From Bursaphelenchus xylophilus (taxonomy: Eukaryota; Nematoda; Chromadorea; Rhabditida; Aphelenchoididae), in assembly GCA_904066235.2 (NCBI GenBank), contig CAJFCV020000002.1, positions 6,200,001 to 6,264,000 on the forward strand: DNA of 64,000 nucleotides. Reading direction: 5' to 3'. The position numbers and the translations under genes are program-made. Of the stretch, positions 10,214-22,900 are shown piece by piece. Positions within the stretch are counted from its first letter, which is position 1. Every line of letters starts with the position of its first letter. Below the pieces are notes generated by a model that did not search any database, was not told the DNA's origin, and saw only the letters and a program-made list of their open reading frames with translations.

Positions 10214-11677
10214 TCACTCATTTTTCTTTTCGTTTTCTTCTTTTTCAAATCCCCTGTTACTGTAAAAGTAACAAACGGGGTTGTATTGACTGCTGAATTC
10301 GGCCTCCAAGGCTTCGGTCAGACCAGAAATTGATTCCTGATAAGAAGGAGGAGCTGCAAGAGGTCGTAAGAATCTGGATTATCACTCACCATCTCCAAGA
10401 TTCGTGTCAAGGCAGTCATATGCGGGTGGGGCATCGGCTGTGATATGAGTGCCGATCTCAATGGGTATCTAAGACCTAATTAAAACTCATCTTGATCTTA
10501 CTTTCAACTGAATCAACGGGTTTTTGTGGATTTCCCGATCAAATCCAACATCTAAATTAAGGTGGTATTGCATCTGAATACATCCACTTATATTCAAATT
10601 GGGGACCAAAGCCGGGACATTAAAGCGGATGGGATACTGTAACGATTTTCCTGCGGTAATCTTTGGCTCCGGGAGTCCCATCCCGGGGGTATTGTAATAA
10701 CTCTCACGGAATTGCACTTCTGGTTTTAAGGAATAGCAAATCGTTTCTTGATTTATATACAGAAGAGCTTTTTTTACGGATACGGAGGTACTGTAACATA
10801 AAGTATTTTATATTTTATCCAAAGCTTACTTATTATTGATTGTTATGACTCCCTTAACAGCTTCGCCCGGCAAGAAATTGGTCTTTGTTAATTGTATTTT
10901 AGTCATTACAACTCCCTTCGAGGTCTTCTTCATTTCATCTACAGTAATCTGAGAGTCGGGTTGCAAAGTTAACACCTTAGGTACAACGACCGGGAAGAGA
11001 TGCTTCTGTCGTCGAATCACCGCCGTTCCATTGTAGCATTTTACCTGCAAATTATTTTTTGATGAGATAATTTGTGTGCCTTTACCAAAATATAGTATCG
11101 AACGTATCCAGCAGATCCCTTGGCATCGAAAGATGTATACAATCCCGCGGCCGGGAGGTCGAACTCGAATTTAAATTCATGTTTTCCAGCTTTGATCTGG
11201 CTTCCCGTTTCTGTGGGTAATCTGATGGCGGTCGGGCTCACTTTCCTCGCGATCTCTTCCCACTAAAAACAAATTTTAAATATTGACTGAATTTTAATTA
11301 ATTGTAATAGTACAATAAACTTACAGTAATTTCAGTCTGTGGCTTTGAGCCGTCATCAAATACGCTCTTGGTCTCATTGACAAGAATAATCTGCTGTTCA
11401 TAGGATTTGCTTTGGATTAAAGCACCTGGTTTGGACTGCAAATTAAATTAATTTAGGCCTAAATGGACCACTTTTAACAGTTTTTTTTTATTTTTTCAAA
11501 ACTTACAATCTTCTCGACAAAGAAAACCCTTGCACTTCCAAATAGCTGAACCTCAATTCGATTGCAATTTAGAGGCCGTTCCAAATCAAGGATAACATTT
11601 CCACTCAACTTTTGGCCCGGGTGGAGAATATTTTGATCGAGGAGAATCTGCACTTTCCACGGATTCTCCTTGAACAT
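10214..11677 (-). CDS. Alpha-arrestin (arrestin domain-containing protein) with PPxY motifs
   Basis: Adaptor of the ARRDC/alpha-arrestin family, which recruits NEDD4-type HECT ubiquitin ligases to membrane proteins. Exons 11507-11677, 11325-11435, 11086-11262, 10830-11044, 10502-10790, 10390-10468 and 10214-10353 give 393 aa. The arrestin N domain (ILHPGQKLSGNVILDLERPL, HEFKFEFDLPA, YVRYYILVKCY) is followed by the C domain (LTKTNFLPGEAVKGVITINN, YPIRFNVPALVP). Two WW-binding motifs, PPAYD and PPSYQ, lie in the C-terminal tail, split by the last intron. An in-frame GTG upstream is not used as the start because the conserved domain begins right after this ATG. Confidence 0.93.
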
Positions 11678-13926
11678 TTTGCGAATATATAGGAGTATTG
11701 GAATATTACATAAGTTGCTCTTTAGTCGCTCTCTCCCTTTCACTCTCGACTGTCAACAAATCGATAAAAAGGGGCGCGGAACGGGGAAATAATCGTTTCG
11801 AATTTCGAGCTCTGTTCTGAACTCTTATCAGCTGAAATGTCAGCAATTTGGTAAAATTTAAGTCAACGCGAAGCTCTTATTCACCCATTATTATGTGCCG
11901 TAATTAAACATCTTTGTTGCGTCATTTGCTCTCTATAAATTGTAAAGTGGTTGTATTTTGTATATTTTGGTCATTAAAAACAAAGAAATTCGTACAGAAG
12001 GAAACCTCGGTTTCAAATATATCCAATCATGATCCCTGAAAGACCGAACCAGCGCAGTCGTACGATGACATTCCCGGCTTGACTAAATTGGCCTACAGTG
12101 GTCGTGAAGTTACTCATCTCAAACAAGAGAATGTAGAATATGTAGACAAGAGTAACTGGACCAGACCCTCAGACGGGCACAATGTTTCTTGTTGACCGTA
12201 AACATGTTTAGTCTGGATAAATGCAGATCCGTGGTGCCAGTCGGAGCTGAGGGCGGCTGTCCTCTTTCGCCGCGGCTTTCTTTCCGTGATTTTCGCGCGC
12301 GACATTGCACTCGCGAGTGACCTGGGTCGCAACTGGGTCGACGGCGACAAGCGCGACCGCACCGTGGAAGTCGGGGTGGATGCGGGGAAGCCCCAGTTTC
12401 CTTCCTTTCAGTGCAATGTCACCCCGATCGCAGTCCATACGGGCCCGCCTTCCTCTCCCCGTGCTGCTCGGTGAGACCCAAAAATAAGAGAGGCGAGAAA
12501 AGAAGGTCGATCAGGGCGCCATTAACTAGGTGCCCTGCGGCAATCGTCCGTTAAGGCAGTCGACAGTGACATCGGGCTTCCTAAATATTTTGAGGAGGGC
12601 CAGGTTGCGGGTTGTCGGTTTGTTAAACAGAAAGTTATAGGGATTACTGTAATCTTTATTTTCATATTATGGTTATCGTCGATTAAAAGACTTTCGCCCA
12701 CTATTATGGATATATTTGTATCCTTAAAATTCAAATTGAAAAAGTAATTTTCAATTCACAGATTTAATTTGGGTCAGATCCGGCAAATCTCAAATTTTGA
12801 TAGTCATGTTGCAAAATGATTTTTTTTGACTAGCTTGCCAATGCGCTGACAAAGCAGCAAATTTTTTGCCGTTTGGCTAGTCAGAAAGTTGGATAAGCAA
12901 GTGTTAGAATGGCTGTGTAAAACCGAGCTAGCCACAAGTTTGGGATGAATGTCAAAGAGTCGCAGCAACAGTCCACATTCCTTATAGTATGGCTAGCAAA
13001 AAAGGTGAATTGGCATACCAATGTATTGGAATAACAGCAAAATTCCAGAAACACCTAGCCATTGGATTTAGTTGACCTGTCAACTATTTTACAGCCATCT
13101 CAACTTTTTTAACTAACTATTTGTGGGTTTGGGTGCCACTCCTATTCATCGACACCTCTTGGCTAGCTAATTTTGAAACTCCACAATGATTATAACAATT
13201 TTGGCTAGTCAATCTGACTTTTTGGCTGGCCAAACGGCATCTTATTTGGCCAAATGAAATCTGCCCCAAATGAAAGGTTGCAAAGGATCTTTGTTCTGTG
13301 CACCAGTTCAAAATCGAGTTTCTCTTTAGGTCATCGCTGTGTTCGCGACGTCGCTGAATGTGTTTTCTTTTGTTTTCTTCGCTTCCTTTGTTTCCACAAC
13401 CAGCTCAATCTCTTGTCACGACTGCTGTTCCAAATTGAGCGAGACAACAATACCCTCAGGGTCAAGTCGATTTTTTGTTTTTTAGGCGTGATTGCTGAAG
13501 TTTTTATCGCCCTTGTCTGGTTTCCCTGTTGCTCAATTCAAACTTTTATTTCATCTCCATTTGAAGAGGTGACCTTTACTCCCCCTCCCATTTTTACCTT
13601 TCACGTCCACCTTGCCCATCATCACTTTGAATGTCTAGTTTTACTTTTCTCCGTAGGACTTTCGGCCAAAAAACGACTCCGTTCCGTTTATTTTCGGCGG
13701 ATTTGACAGGAATTAAATATCCGCTGAAGGACACCTCCCCCTTCATTCTGGCGTTCGCTTTCGGAAAGTGCAAAAGCCCTAAGGGCGCGAGGAGTGACCA
13801 CCACGACCTTGCTCCTCTCTCCTCGCGGAGTGGTCAGTGGCCGTTCGAGCCAGCCACTGCCCCCCTTCCTTCCCCCCGCCCCTTTTCCTCAGGCGCGTCT
13901 TTCACAGGGACTTTTTCAGAGTGCAA
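11678..13926. other. Intergenic/5' region upstream of lin-42
   Basis: About 2.2 kb between divergent arrestin and lin-42 genes. It holds a GC- and CpG-rich patch (about 12,200-12,470), a TIR-bounded repeat (12,767-13,271) and a long pyrimidine-rich stretch (about 13,340-13,910). CTTTTTCAG at 13,911-13,919 looks like a splice or trans-splice acceptor for the first lin-42 coding exon, so non-coding upstream exons are possible. The open frames here show no family resemblance. Confidence 0.5.
12767..13271. mobile_element. MITE-like repeat with internal TTGGCTAGTC motifs
   Basis: The ends ATTTGGGTCAGAT (12,767) and ATCTGCCCCAAAT (13,259) are inverted repeats matching at 12 of 13 positions. Inside are many copies, in both orientations, of a CTAGCC/GGCTAG-containing word, including GCCGTTTGGCTAGTC near 12,868 and its near-complement near 13,220. 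The right end, with its flank CTGCCCCAAATGAAAGGTTGC, also occurs at the right end of the element at 19,554-19,887, so this is a dispersed family. No coding capacity was seen. Confidence 0.55.
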
Positions 13927-16329
13927 ATGTTGCGCGCAAATACTCTGGAGTCGCCGCAAACCAGTCCGATTTCAGAGTGCCCCCATGCCATGACCCCCCT
14001 CAAGGCGACTGATCTCCATCTGGCACTTCAGTCCCCTTCCAGTCTTCTCGATTCTCCTCCTGCTTCAGTTGCCAATGACTCCAATGAAAGATCCAATCTA
14101 CGTTCAAAAGTAAGTTTGTTTACTAATAACACACATTTTGATTAGTAGCCAAAACTGATCGGTTTTTTACACTCTGTCAGTCGTACCCCGTCGTATCAGC
14201 CGTTTGATTATTCCATTTTATAATTTTTCTTTGCCTTTTACAAAAATCAAAGATCTAAACCAGAATTTTCAGCATGCGAATTCAGAATCTCCATCAGAGC
14301 TATTTCTTGGCACCTTGACAGTTTCTCTGCCCTCTGGCGAAATCCTTCAAGTGACTTCAGAATCGTCGAAATTATCAGAGTTTGTTGATGTTGGAGGTAA
14401 TCTTCTGGGTAGCCTGCACGGAAAAGGCGGCCGCATTTTAATGATGCAGGCCTTTTGTGGAGGATCCAATCCAAGGATGTACGCCAGACTAAAAAAGTGA
14501 GCAAAATATAGTTTTTTTTTGAGATCAATGATGATTTTAAAGTAATTGTATTTAATTGCAATTTCAGTAATTCCCGGACTCTTTCCTGCTCCCTGATCTG
14601 TGATTTTAAGAAGGATGAGCAGAATCCTGACATCAGAATCTGTTCCGTGAATGTCTACGCTGTTGAATTTGTCCGGACGCCTCAGGCCGGCGTCAAATGC
14701 GAGTTCATTACGAGACACAACTCCAATTGCAATCTGATTTACTTTGATTCAGCGTAAGTTTATTTATTTTTCAAATGTTGCGTAAGATTGCGAGATCACC
14801 CACTGACCTCAAAAAGAGTGGGTCAGCTACGGTTATGACATTTTCTTTTTCCCGCCACTTAATTTGGGTCATAAGCTGCTCTTTCTTTCTCCGATCAGCC
14901 GGCTTTCCGTGCCAGTACCGGCTTTGTTTTTGCAACTCGCACTGGTCACTAGCACTCTTCCAGGACCATAAAAACGAGCGGGGGATAGTAGTGCAAGGCG
15001 CGCGTTGGGAATGACCACTCGGGGCAAAGAGAGAAAGAGCTGTTCCGCACGCTTCGTGTCTTCCACTGCCAGTTTGTACCGCACTGCACTCTCTCATTGG
15101 AGAGCAAAGGAACAGACGGGGGTCACTCCCTTTCGGAGACATTCGGGGACCCACACCCGATCACCGTAGTAGTTAAGTATGCAAATGAGGTCGCGACACC
15201 TTCCCTCCCTCCCTTGTTGCATTAGTTTTATAATTTATGACATTAATGTTATGTTTTCATACAAAGTCGTAAATGACACGTGCTAAATTAGTCTTGTGTC
15301 ACTTTAATTTAGCCCTTATATTAAACGAATGATATATAATGCAGTCTTCCCGTTTCAGATCAGTCCCTTTCCTTGGCCACTTCCCTTCCGAAAAGACAGG
15401 AAGTTCCTTGTTTTCTATTGTCCATCCAGATGATGTAGCCATCCTCGAAAGAGTCCACCAAGATCTCAAAGCGGGAATTGCATTGGCTCGTTGTGCCGGC
15501 CTTAGATTAATCACTTTCGATGGCCGAATTTGTGTGGTCGATTCGGAATGGGCCGCTTTCACAAATCCCTGGACTGGATTGGTCGAAATGGTGGTTGCCA
15601 AGCATACTGTAGTTGGATTAGAAGATGATACCACCCCCAAAGTAATGGCACTGGATGATACTAAACGTTGTGACATGATGATACGTAGAATTCTAGAAAA
15701 TGTAAGACAATTTTTTATTATCTGTGAGTTAAAAGTCATTATTTGTGACATTAAAGAGTAGAATGCATGCCTATGGTTTTCTATTTTAGACCGATGATTT
15801 TGTCACCAAGCCGGATGTTGTACAGAATACTGGAGTTCATACCCCTCCTTTAACGAAGAACAGTGGCTCATCTCCAGGCTCGCCCGACCTTATGTTATCT
15901 TATACTCAGATGAGCTGTTTGGATAATGTTCGTCGACTTCTCAGCTCTCAAAAGACCTCAGATCACTTGGTTGTTCAAAATTCAACCTTCCACACCTCAA
16001 AGGCTAATGGAAACTCAGCACCTCTGACCAAAGAACTTCTGAATCTGCACGATCGTCGCTGGGAAGCCGTCTGTAAAGGGACCTGGCATCGGAGACTTCA
16101 AAAGAAACGGCCGATGAGTTCGGCCGACGGTTTGGACGCCCAGAAGAAACCGAAAGTTGAACCCAATCCAAGTCCATTGTTGGCCAACGCCTTAGGCCAT
16201 ACCAAGCCATATCCTCAACCTCAACTGGTCAACTACCTCAACGCTCTTTTTGCGAATCCCCAGACTCAAACGATGGTCCAGTCTCTGCTGGGTCATGCCA
16301 CCTCCACCCAAAGTGTGCCACCCTGCTGA
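13927..16329 (+). CDS. lin-42: LIN-42/PERIOD homologue
   Basis: Nematode PERIOD-family regulator of developmental timing and molting. Exons 13927-14109, 14273-14496, 14568-14753, 15359-15701 and 15790-16329 join to 491 aa. The PAS region spans about residues 65-295. A first PAS-like half is followed by the PER PAS-B core: VPFLGHFPSEKTGSSLFSIV at about 199-218, then HPDD, DSEWAAFTNPW and VVAKHTVVG. The C-terminal half has the casein-kinase-1-binding motifs of PER/LIN-42: SYTQMSCLDNVRRLL (about 349) and LTKELLNLHDRRWE (about 391). The ATG lies 7 nt after CTTTTTCAG. A downstream in-frame ATG at 13,990 is a possible alternative start. The 605-nt intron 14,754-15,358 could hold an internal promoter. 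Confidence 0.92.
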
Positions 16330-16959
16330 AATTTGGTGCTGATCAACCCGGATCTCATATCGAATATTGTTTTGTTTGCCACTAATTATTCCCATCACTG
16401 CCGACAGCTTTCATTCCAAATTCAAGGTTCATTCGTCTTTCCAATCGGGTGGTCGGGGAGCGGGTGATGGCCATCTTTATCTATGCTTCTAGCCATCCCC
16501 CTTCCAGTCCCGTCTTAATTAATTGGCTTACTTAACTACTATTATATTATCCATGTCAACTACCGCTTCAAAGTCTTTCGTGTGCAATCGGAGAGGTCGA
16601 GACGGGGACCATGTCCCCCGACTCCCTTTCCCTTTTTCCCCTCCCTTTTCGGACAATCCCCCCACGGCTCACTTCCCACGATTCTTTCAGGATCGGGCCA
16701 GTCTTTTCCCCCGAGGGCAGACTAACGCCAATCCAACATTTTTTTGTACAAACTCAGATTTGTTGTTGAATATTGTCCGATTCTTTATTTAAATTAAAAT
16801 CAACATTCTCCCTCATTCAGGGCTCTTTTCATCTTCTACAAGGGCCAATGTTGATTTTAATTTAATGATTAAAGGTGCGAGTTACTTTTACTTAAGTTTC
16901 TGTTATTGCGTAATAAATTTATTGAACAGACAACATTACACGTATCTTTTAATTTTACC
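16330..16959. other. Convergent 3' region of lin-42 and TOP3B
   Basis: Probably the lin-42 3'UTR plus the TOP3B 3' end. A minus-strand AATAAA at 16,918-16,923 would serve TOP3B, 37-42 nt past its stop codon. The region includes a strong hairpin (separate entry). No protein gene was recognised. Confidence 0.5.
16789..16865. repeat. 19-bp perfect inverted repeat hairpin
   Basis: Arms 16,789-16,807 and 16,847-16,865 are perfectly complementary (TTAAATTAAAATCAACATT and its complement) around a 39-nt loop. It lies between the lin-42 and TOP3B stop codons, so it would be in one or both 3'UTRs. It could be a small MITE relic or a structured RNA element; nothing in sequence decides between these. 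Confidence 0.6.
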
Positions 16960-19900
16960 TTATACTCGACCCCTTTTGGTTATTCCTCGACCTCGACCGC
17001 CTCTTCCTCGGCCACGTCCTCTTCCTGATCGGCCACCAATTTGGATCTGCTTGTTAAGATGAGCATGGTTAAGATTGACGCAATCTTCATTTAATGTCTT
17101 CTTTTCAAAGTCACAAAAAGCGCATCCAGAGTATTTAAGCGATCCATCGGGCAGTTTAGACTTTCCCTCCTAAACGTGATAATCAATAATATCAAATAAA
17201 AAACTGCAACTTACTCTGTATTCTGCTGTCATCTGAAGAGCTCCACAGAAGTCGCATTTGCTCTCGAGCACCTTAACCTTTTGTGCCCCTTCGAACACCC
17301 CCACAACAGCTGGGCATTTATTACAACTTAATCTCCATTTGGGTCCACTTTGCGGGTCCAAAACAAGGACTCCGGTTCTGTTATTACAGTCCGTGAGACA
17401 CTGCGAAACTCCCTGGGTACTGCAACAAAACATAATCATTATATAACTTTTAAACATACATAGCAGATTGCGGGCAAGAAGGATGGAAACAGTTATTGCA
17501 TCCATCTCCTTTTCTCATCCCCTCAAAAGGTGGATAATTGTAACAATAAGGGCAGAAGGCATAGGTATCGGACAACTTTCCGCCAGGAGTGTGGAAATAA
17601 AGTAGTTCAAAGTCATCCAGAGGGCATTTCCTCTCCTTGTGCAACCGAATCTGGGAGTTTTTACCAGTTGGAAGGGCATAAGTGTCGTTACAATTGGGAC
17701 AAAACAGCCTCTGGGGACGAGAATCGACCAGTTTCATAAATCGACGACACTTCCCGCATCTACTCAAAGGCTTCCCACAATTGGCCAGGGTTGTGAAATT
17801 AGCTGAAAAAGAAAATTAATATACACAAAATAACTTTAGTTGCTTTATACGGTAATTTCGAATAAAAAGCTGAGTTTTTACCTTCAAAAAGCTGATCCAC
17901 TTCACCGATATTCTCCACAAAATACATAAACTTCAATCTGAACATCGCGAGAACATGCCCCTTCACCTTTAAAGAATACCTTTATTTGTACAGGGTGTCC
18001 AGAGAAATGTGCCGGAAAGTGTTTGTCGATTTCTTGGCGCTCAGTCAAGATATCGAAAAAAAAAATTTCAGGAGAAAGGAGGATACATAGGCGGTTTTTT
18101 CTCCAAAAAGATGATTTTCTCTGCCGACGCGGAAAGCGGTGTATTCGGCGGCGCCCGATAGCTTTTTTGGTCATCACACTAATCTTAAAAGCGTTTTTAT
18201 GAATTTTGATGGTTGGAAAGAAGATGTTTGTTTATTTTTATGTTTTTCAAGCATTTGGCGGAGGTATCGCGGACGCTTGCCATATCGGCGGAGACCATAA
18301 CTCGGCTTCGGAAAAAGATACAGAGCTGGAAAATGGCTCAAAACGATTCGTGTGGTCCGCTTAGCAGTCGCTGTTCATTCCGTACGGAAATCAAAGCGCA
18401 TAACGAGCGCACCGTGCGGAATGTTGTCCAAAAATTTTTCGTTGTTTTTTGGTGCACCAAATCATTTGCCGTTGACTCAGTTTCTGCCAAACCTTGGCCA
18501 CAAACTTTTTTAAAAACATAAGAAATGGGCAGGGAAAGCCAAGCGGTGCATACGGATCGTTTTGAGCCATTTTCCAGCTCTGTATCTTTTTCCGAAGCCG
18601 AGTTATGGCCTCCGCCGATTCCTCCGCCAGACTGAAAAAAAAGACTTTGATTTCAGTACGGACTGAGCAGCGCATGCAAAGCAAAGCATACGGAAAGTTT
18701 TGAGTCATTTTCCAGCTCTGTATCTTTTTCCGAAGCCGAGTTATGGCCTACGCCGATATGGCAAGCGTCCGCCATACCTCCGCCGAATGCTTGAAAAACA
18801 TAAAAATAAACAAACATCTTCTTTCCAACCATCAAAATTCATAAAAACGCTTTTAAGATTAGTGTGATGACCAAAAAAGCTATCAAAAGGCGCCGCCGAA
18901 GACACCGCTTTCCGCGTCGGCGGAGAAAATAATCTTTTTGGAGAAAAAACCGCCCATATCCTCCTTTCTCCTGAAATTTTTTTTTCGATATCTTGACTGA
19001 GCGCCAAGAAATCGACAAACACTTTCCGGCACATTTCTCTGGACACCCTGTATTAGAACGTACCGTCTCATAATCAGCCTGTCCTTTGGCAATGTAATTC
19101 AGTTGAGTTTCCACATCAGACCTCATGCTGGGTAAAATTAATTCAGGATCCACCTGCTGATATCCTCTAATTAATGCAATCCCCAGTTTGGTCGGAATCA
19201 GAGTCCTATTTGCTCCAACTGTAACATAATTCCGTTGACAAATATTATTGACGTGCACAGGAATAGAAGCGTCGGTTCCGATTCCATACTTCTCCATCAA
19301 AGTAATCAACTCAGCTTCAGTCAGGTATCCGGGGGGACTGGTTTCTTTTTGCATAACCGATACTTCCCTTAAATAAATCTTACTTTAGATGCTAGGGTTG
19401 TAAAGTTGTCAACTGGGCGCGTAAGTCACGTCGTCAAATTTTATGTTTCGTCATGTTAAATGTCATTTTGATTGTCAAATTGAACTTTTTTGGAAAATTC
19501 TTGTAGATTTTTGTTGTCGGATTTTTTTCGGGATTTTGTACAAAAATTCGGCTACCTTTCGCTTGGGGCAGATTTCGATTTCATTTGCGGCTTTTCATTA
19601 GAGGATTTGGGAGACCTGGAATCGGCTAGCCAAGGCACCAGAATGGTCTTAGAGTCTTAGAAAAACCAGTCAAAAGGATGTTATAGACATCAAAGGGTAG
19701 GATGACAACCAAACTTTTAAACGTTCTACATCTTCGAACTTCCTCGCAGAAAACCCGCATTTCTTGTCTACCGGGCCCACAGACAAGAAATGCGGGTTTT
19801 CTGTGAGGAAGTTCGAAGAGATGTAAAACGCACGCGCCTTATATGTATAAATATTGGGGCGTTACCCGATCTGCCCCAAATGAAAGGTTGCGGGATTAAC

Positions 19901-22900
19901 GTGTACTGGTAAACTTACTTTAATCCAAGTTTATCTCCTTTACTAAAGTTTCCCAGACTTTCACCTTCAGATACAGCCAGCCACGACATGGCGAGAGTGA
20001 AGCCGGGGTCGATCACCTTCTTAGATTGAACTGTAAATTGTTCAGTGGCAATATTCAGTCTAAAATAATAATATCTTGTCTCAGATAACGACAGTACTTT
20101 AATGTTTCGGTAGTATATTTGCATGGCTTCATGACAGTTGCAAGGAAATGTTGGACAACATAATTGTACACTCTGACGCCATCTGAAATACTGTTTGTTT
20201 GTAAAGTCGCACTGACCTCCACTGATGCCTCCATCATTTCCTTTCATGGGAGTGATCGGTGGATGGTCTCCTTTGTCATCTCCACCTTTTGGTTTGGAAA
20301 TTCCGTCGGCCAAGACTTGTTTGGCCAGATCGCCAAATTGGCCATTAACTTGTTGCTCGATTGTTGAATAAAAATTGAAACTACTCGGATAAGCACTGGT
20401 CTCCGTCCTTGGATAGCTGATGTACCCTCTCGTATATAAATGCTCAGCCGTTGACATCGCTTGTGCCGGGGAAATCCCGAGCTTAGAAGAGCAAACTCTC
20501 AGCAATTCGACCGTATTCAACGCGGCCGGTTTCTCTTTTCTCCCTTCTTTCTTGCTGATCTCCTCGACCACAAAATTTTGGGCGGATTTTACTCTTGCCA
20601 GTAACATTTGAGCTGCTTCTTGATCAAACAACCGTTCTCTGTTCCAGTCTAAGGCCAAAAGTTTTCCGTTATTTTCAGCGATTGCCTGAAAGAAAGTTAA
20701 GCAAATTGATCAGTGAACAATATATACTGCGGGACTAAAGTTTGGAACAGGCTATATTTTCTTTGCGGCTTGAGATCGGAGTTTCATTTCTTTTCTATAA
20801 GAATCGGAATATATTAAAACCCCATAATGGATGCATAGCCGTAGAAATCAGAAAGCTCATATGAGCAAAAAACAAAATTTTTAAAAATAGGTGGGACAAA
20901 AGTTTGGAACAGGGTTAGGAATGCGATCATAAATTTCGCAGTATAGTCAAAAACTCCTAGGCTTTGGTATTTTTAGATGCTGCGAGGAGTCAGGATCTCA
21001 ACGACATACTGATTTTCATCGATGAACTCAAAATGAAAAAAATTCTTATTGAGCCAACAATGACGGTCAAACTTGCGAAAAAAATTATTTTTTGGGTTGG
21101 GTTCTCTATGTTATCGGTGTGTAAGCATTCTAAAATATTTGATATGGTCGTATAACCGTACAAAGACACTCAGATATTCGCATAGGAACCTTATCCGCAC
21201 AGTATAATTTATGAAAATTTTGGAATGTGCTTCGAATCTTGGTCTAATGAATTTTAGATTTTTTGTATGACGACATGAAGACTAATTGGCCCTTTTATGA
21301 TCACTGTGAGATAAAAAAGTATCTTCACAAAGCGAAACCTGACCGCAATTTGCAATATCCCACGCCAGATGTTTCAAACATTTAAAAAAATTTTCGGTCA
21401 CCAAAATCAATGTTTATATCGACCTGGATTCCTAGTATGATACATTGTAGAGTTGGCTAACAAAACTATATCAGTGTGGTAAGGATAAAGGCATTTAGTT
21501 TGGCGCCATATGGCGACCTAAAATTAAGGTAAAAAATATGGGTCATCTTAACATCTCATATATCCGGGTTTTTCGAAGTTGTGGCGTTTCGTGTTGCAAA
21601 TAGCGGTTGGTTTTTGTTTCTTGAAGATACCTTTTCATCCCACAAAACCTAAGAAAAGGCCAATTAGCCATCAAGCCGCCTTATAAAAAATATAAAAATC
21701 ATTGAACCAAGATTTGAGGCACAACTCAAAATTTTCATAATTTATACTATGCGTATACGGTGCCAATGGGAGGATGTGACTATCTGTATGAGATTATGCG
21801 ACCATAATTGATATTTTAGAATGCTAATACATCGATAACATTGGTAACCCAACCCAAAAAATAATTTTTTTTCGCAAGTTTGACCGTCATTGTTGGCTCA
21901 ATAAGAATTTTTTTCATTTTGAGTTCATCGATGAAAATCAGTATGTCGTTGAGATCCTGACTCCTCGCAGCATCTAAAAATACCAAAGCCTAGGAGTTTT
22001 TGACTATACTGCGAAATTTATGATCGCATTCCTAACCCTGTTCCAAACTTTTGTCCCACCTATTTTTAAAAATTTTGTTTTTTGCTCATATGAGCTTTCT
22101 GATTTCTACGGCTATGCATCCATTATGGGGTTTTAATATATTCCGATTCTTATAGAAAAGAAATGAAACTCCGATCTCAAGCCGCAAAGAAAATATAGCC
22201 TGTTCCAAACTTTAGTCCCGCAGTATACCTTTAAAACATAATAGGTTTCTGGTTTAAATTGAGTAATAAGATCATGTCTTTGGACACAGAAAGCGAGAGT
22301 GGGAGTCTGGCAGGGACCGAAGGAGATCAAAGTGGAATCAAGGTCTCCGTACTTATCCTAAATCAATATGTATGTATAAGAAAGTCAGAACCATACTTGG
22401 AAGTAGCAGGTCTGGAACCTTGTAAAGGCACATCCAACCCTCAGATCGAGTTCCTGTCTCGCATCTACCGACAATGACTCGTTTAAATTTGGTTTCCCGA
22501 GATTTCTCATCGCCGTTTTTATCTCATCGTTCGAAATGGCCGAAAACTTGGCCCGATAAACAATACTCATTATATCTCCCGAGAACTTGAGCTTGTCCTT
22601 GCAGGCATCAATCACTTCGAAGCATATATTCTCTCCTTCCTTATCACAATCCAGCCACAGAACCAGGCAATCGCATCCTTTAGCTTCATTGGCCAAGTGC
22701 TGAAGTATACTATACAAAATGAAAGTGCTTAACCAACCATGACCATCTTCATCTTAGGATTGGCTTCATTTCTTTCGGTCGGACAATCGAATAATTGGGC
22801 TGGATCAGTCCTGTTCCAGTTGTTATACTTGGCCGGGAAGTCGATCCCCATCACATGGCCACAAGTACTGGTAACTTTGAAGTCCGCCGGTCTTCCCATA

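Noticed and set aside
11678..11743. GTG start 22 codons upstream for the arrestin gene
   Set aside because: Nuclear genes start at ATG, and the conserved arrestin domain starts at the annotated ATG.
11990..12190. Possible small nuclear or other RNA gene between arrestin and lin-42
   Set aside because: Compared with U1, U4, U5 and spliced-leader patterns from memory on both strands; no matching core motif or Sm site was seen.
13254..13706. 150-codon plus-strand frame upstream of lin-42
   Set aside because: It overlaps a transposon end and a pyrimidine-rich tract; the hydrophobic, Cys/Phe-rich composition comes from T-rich DNA.
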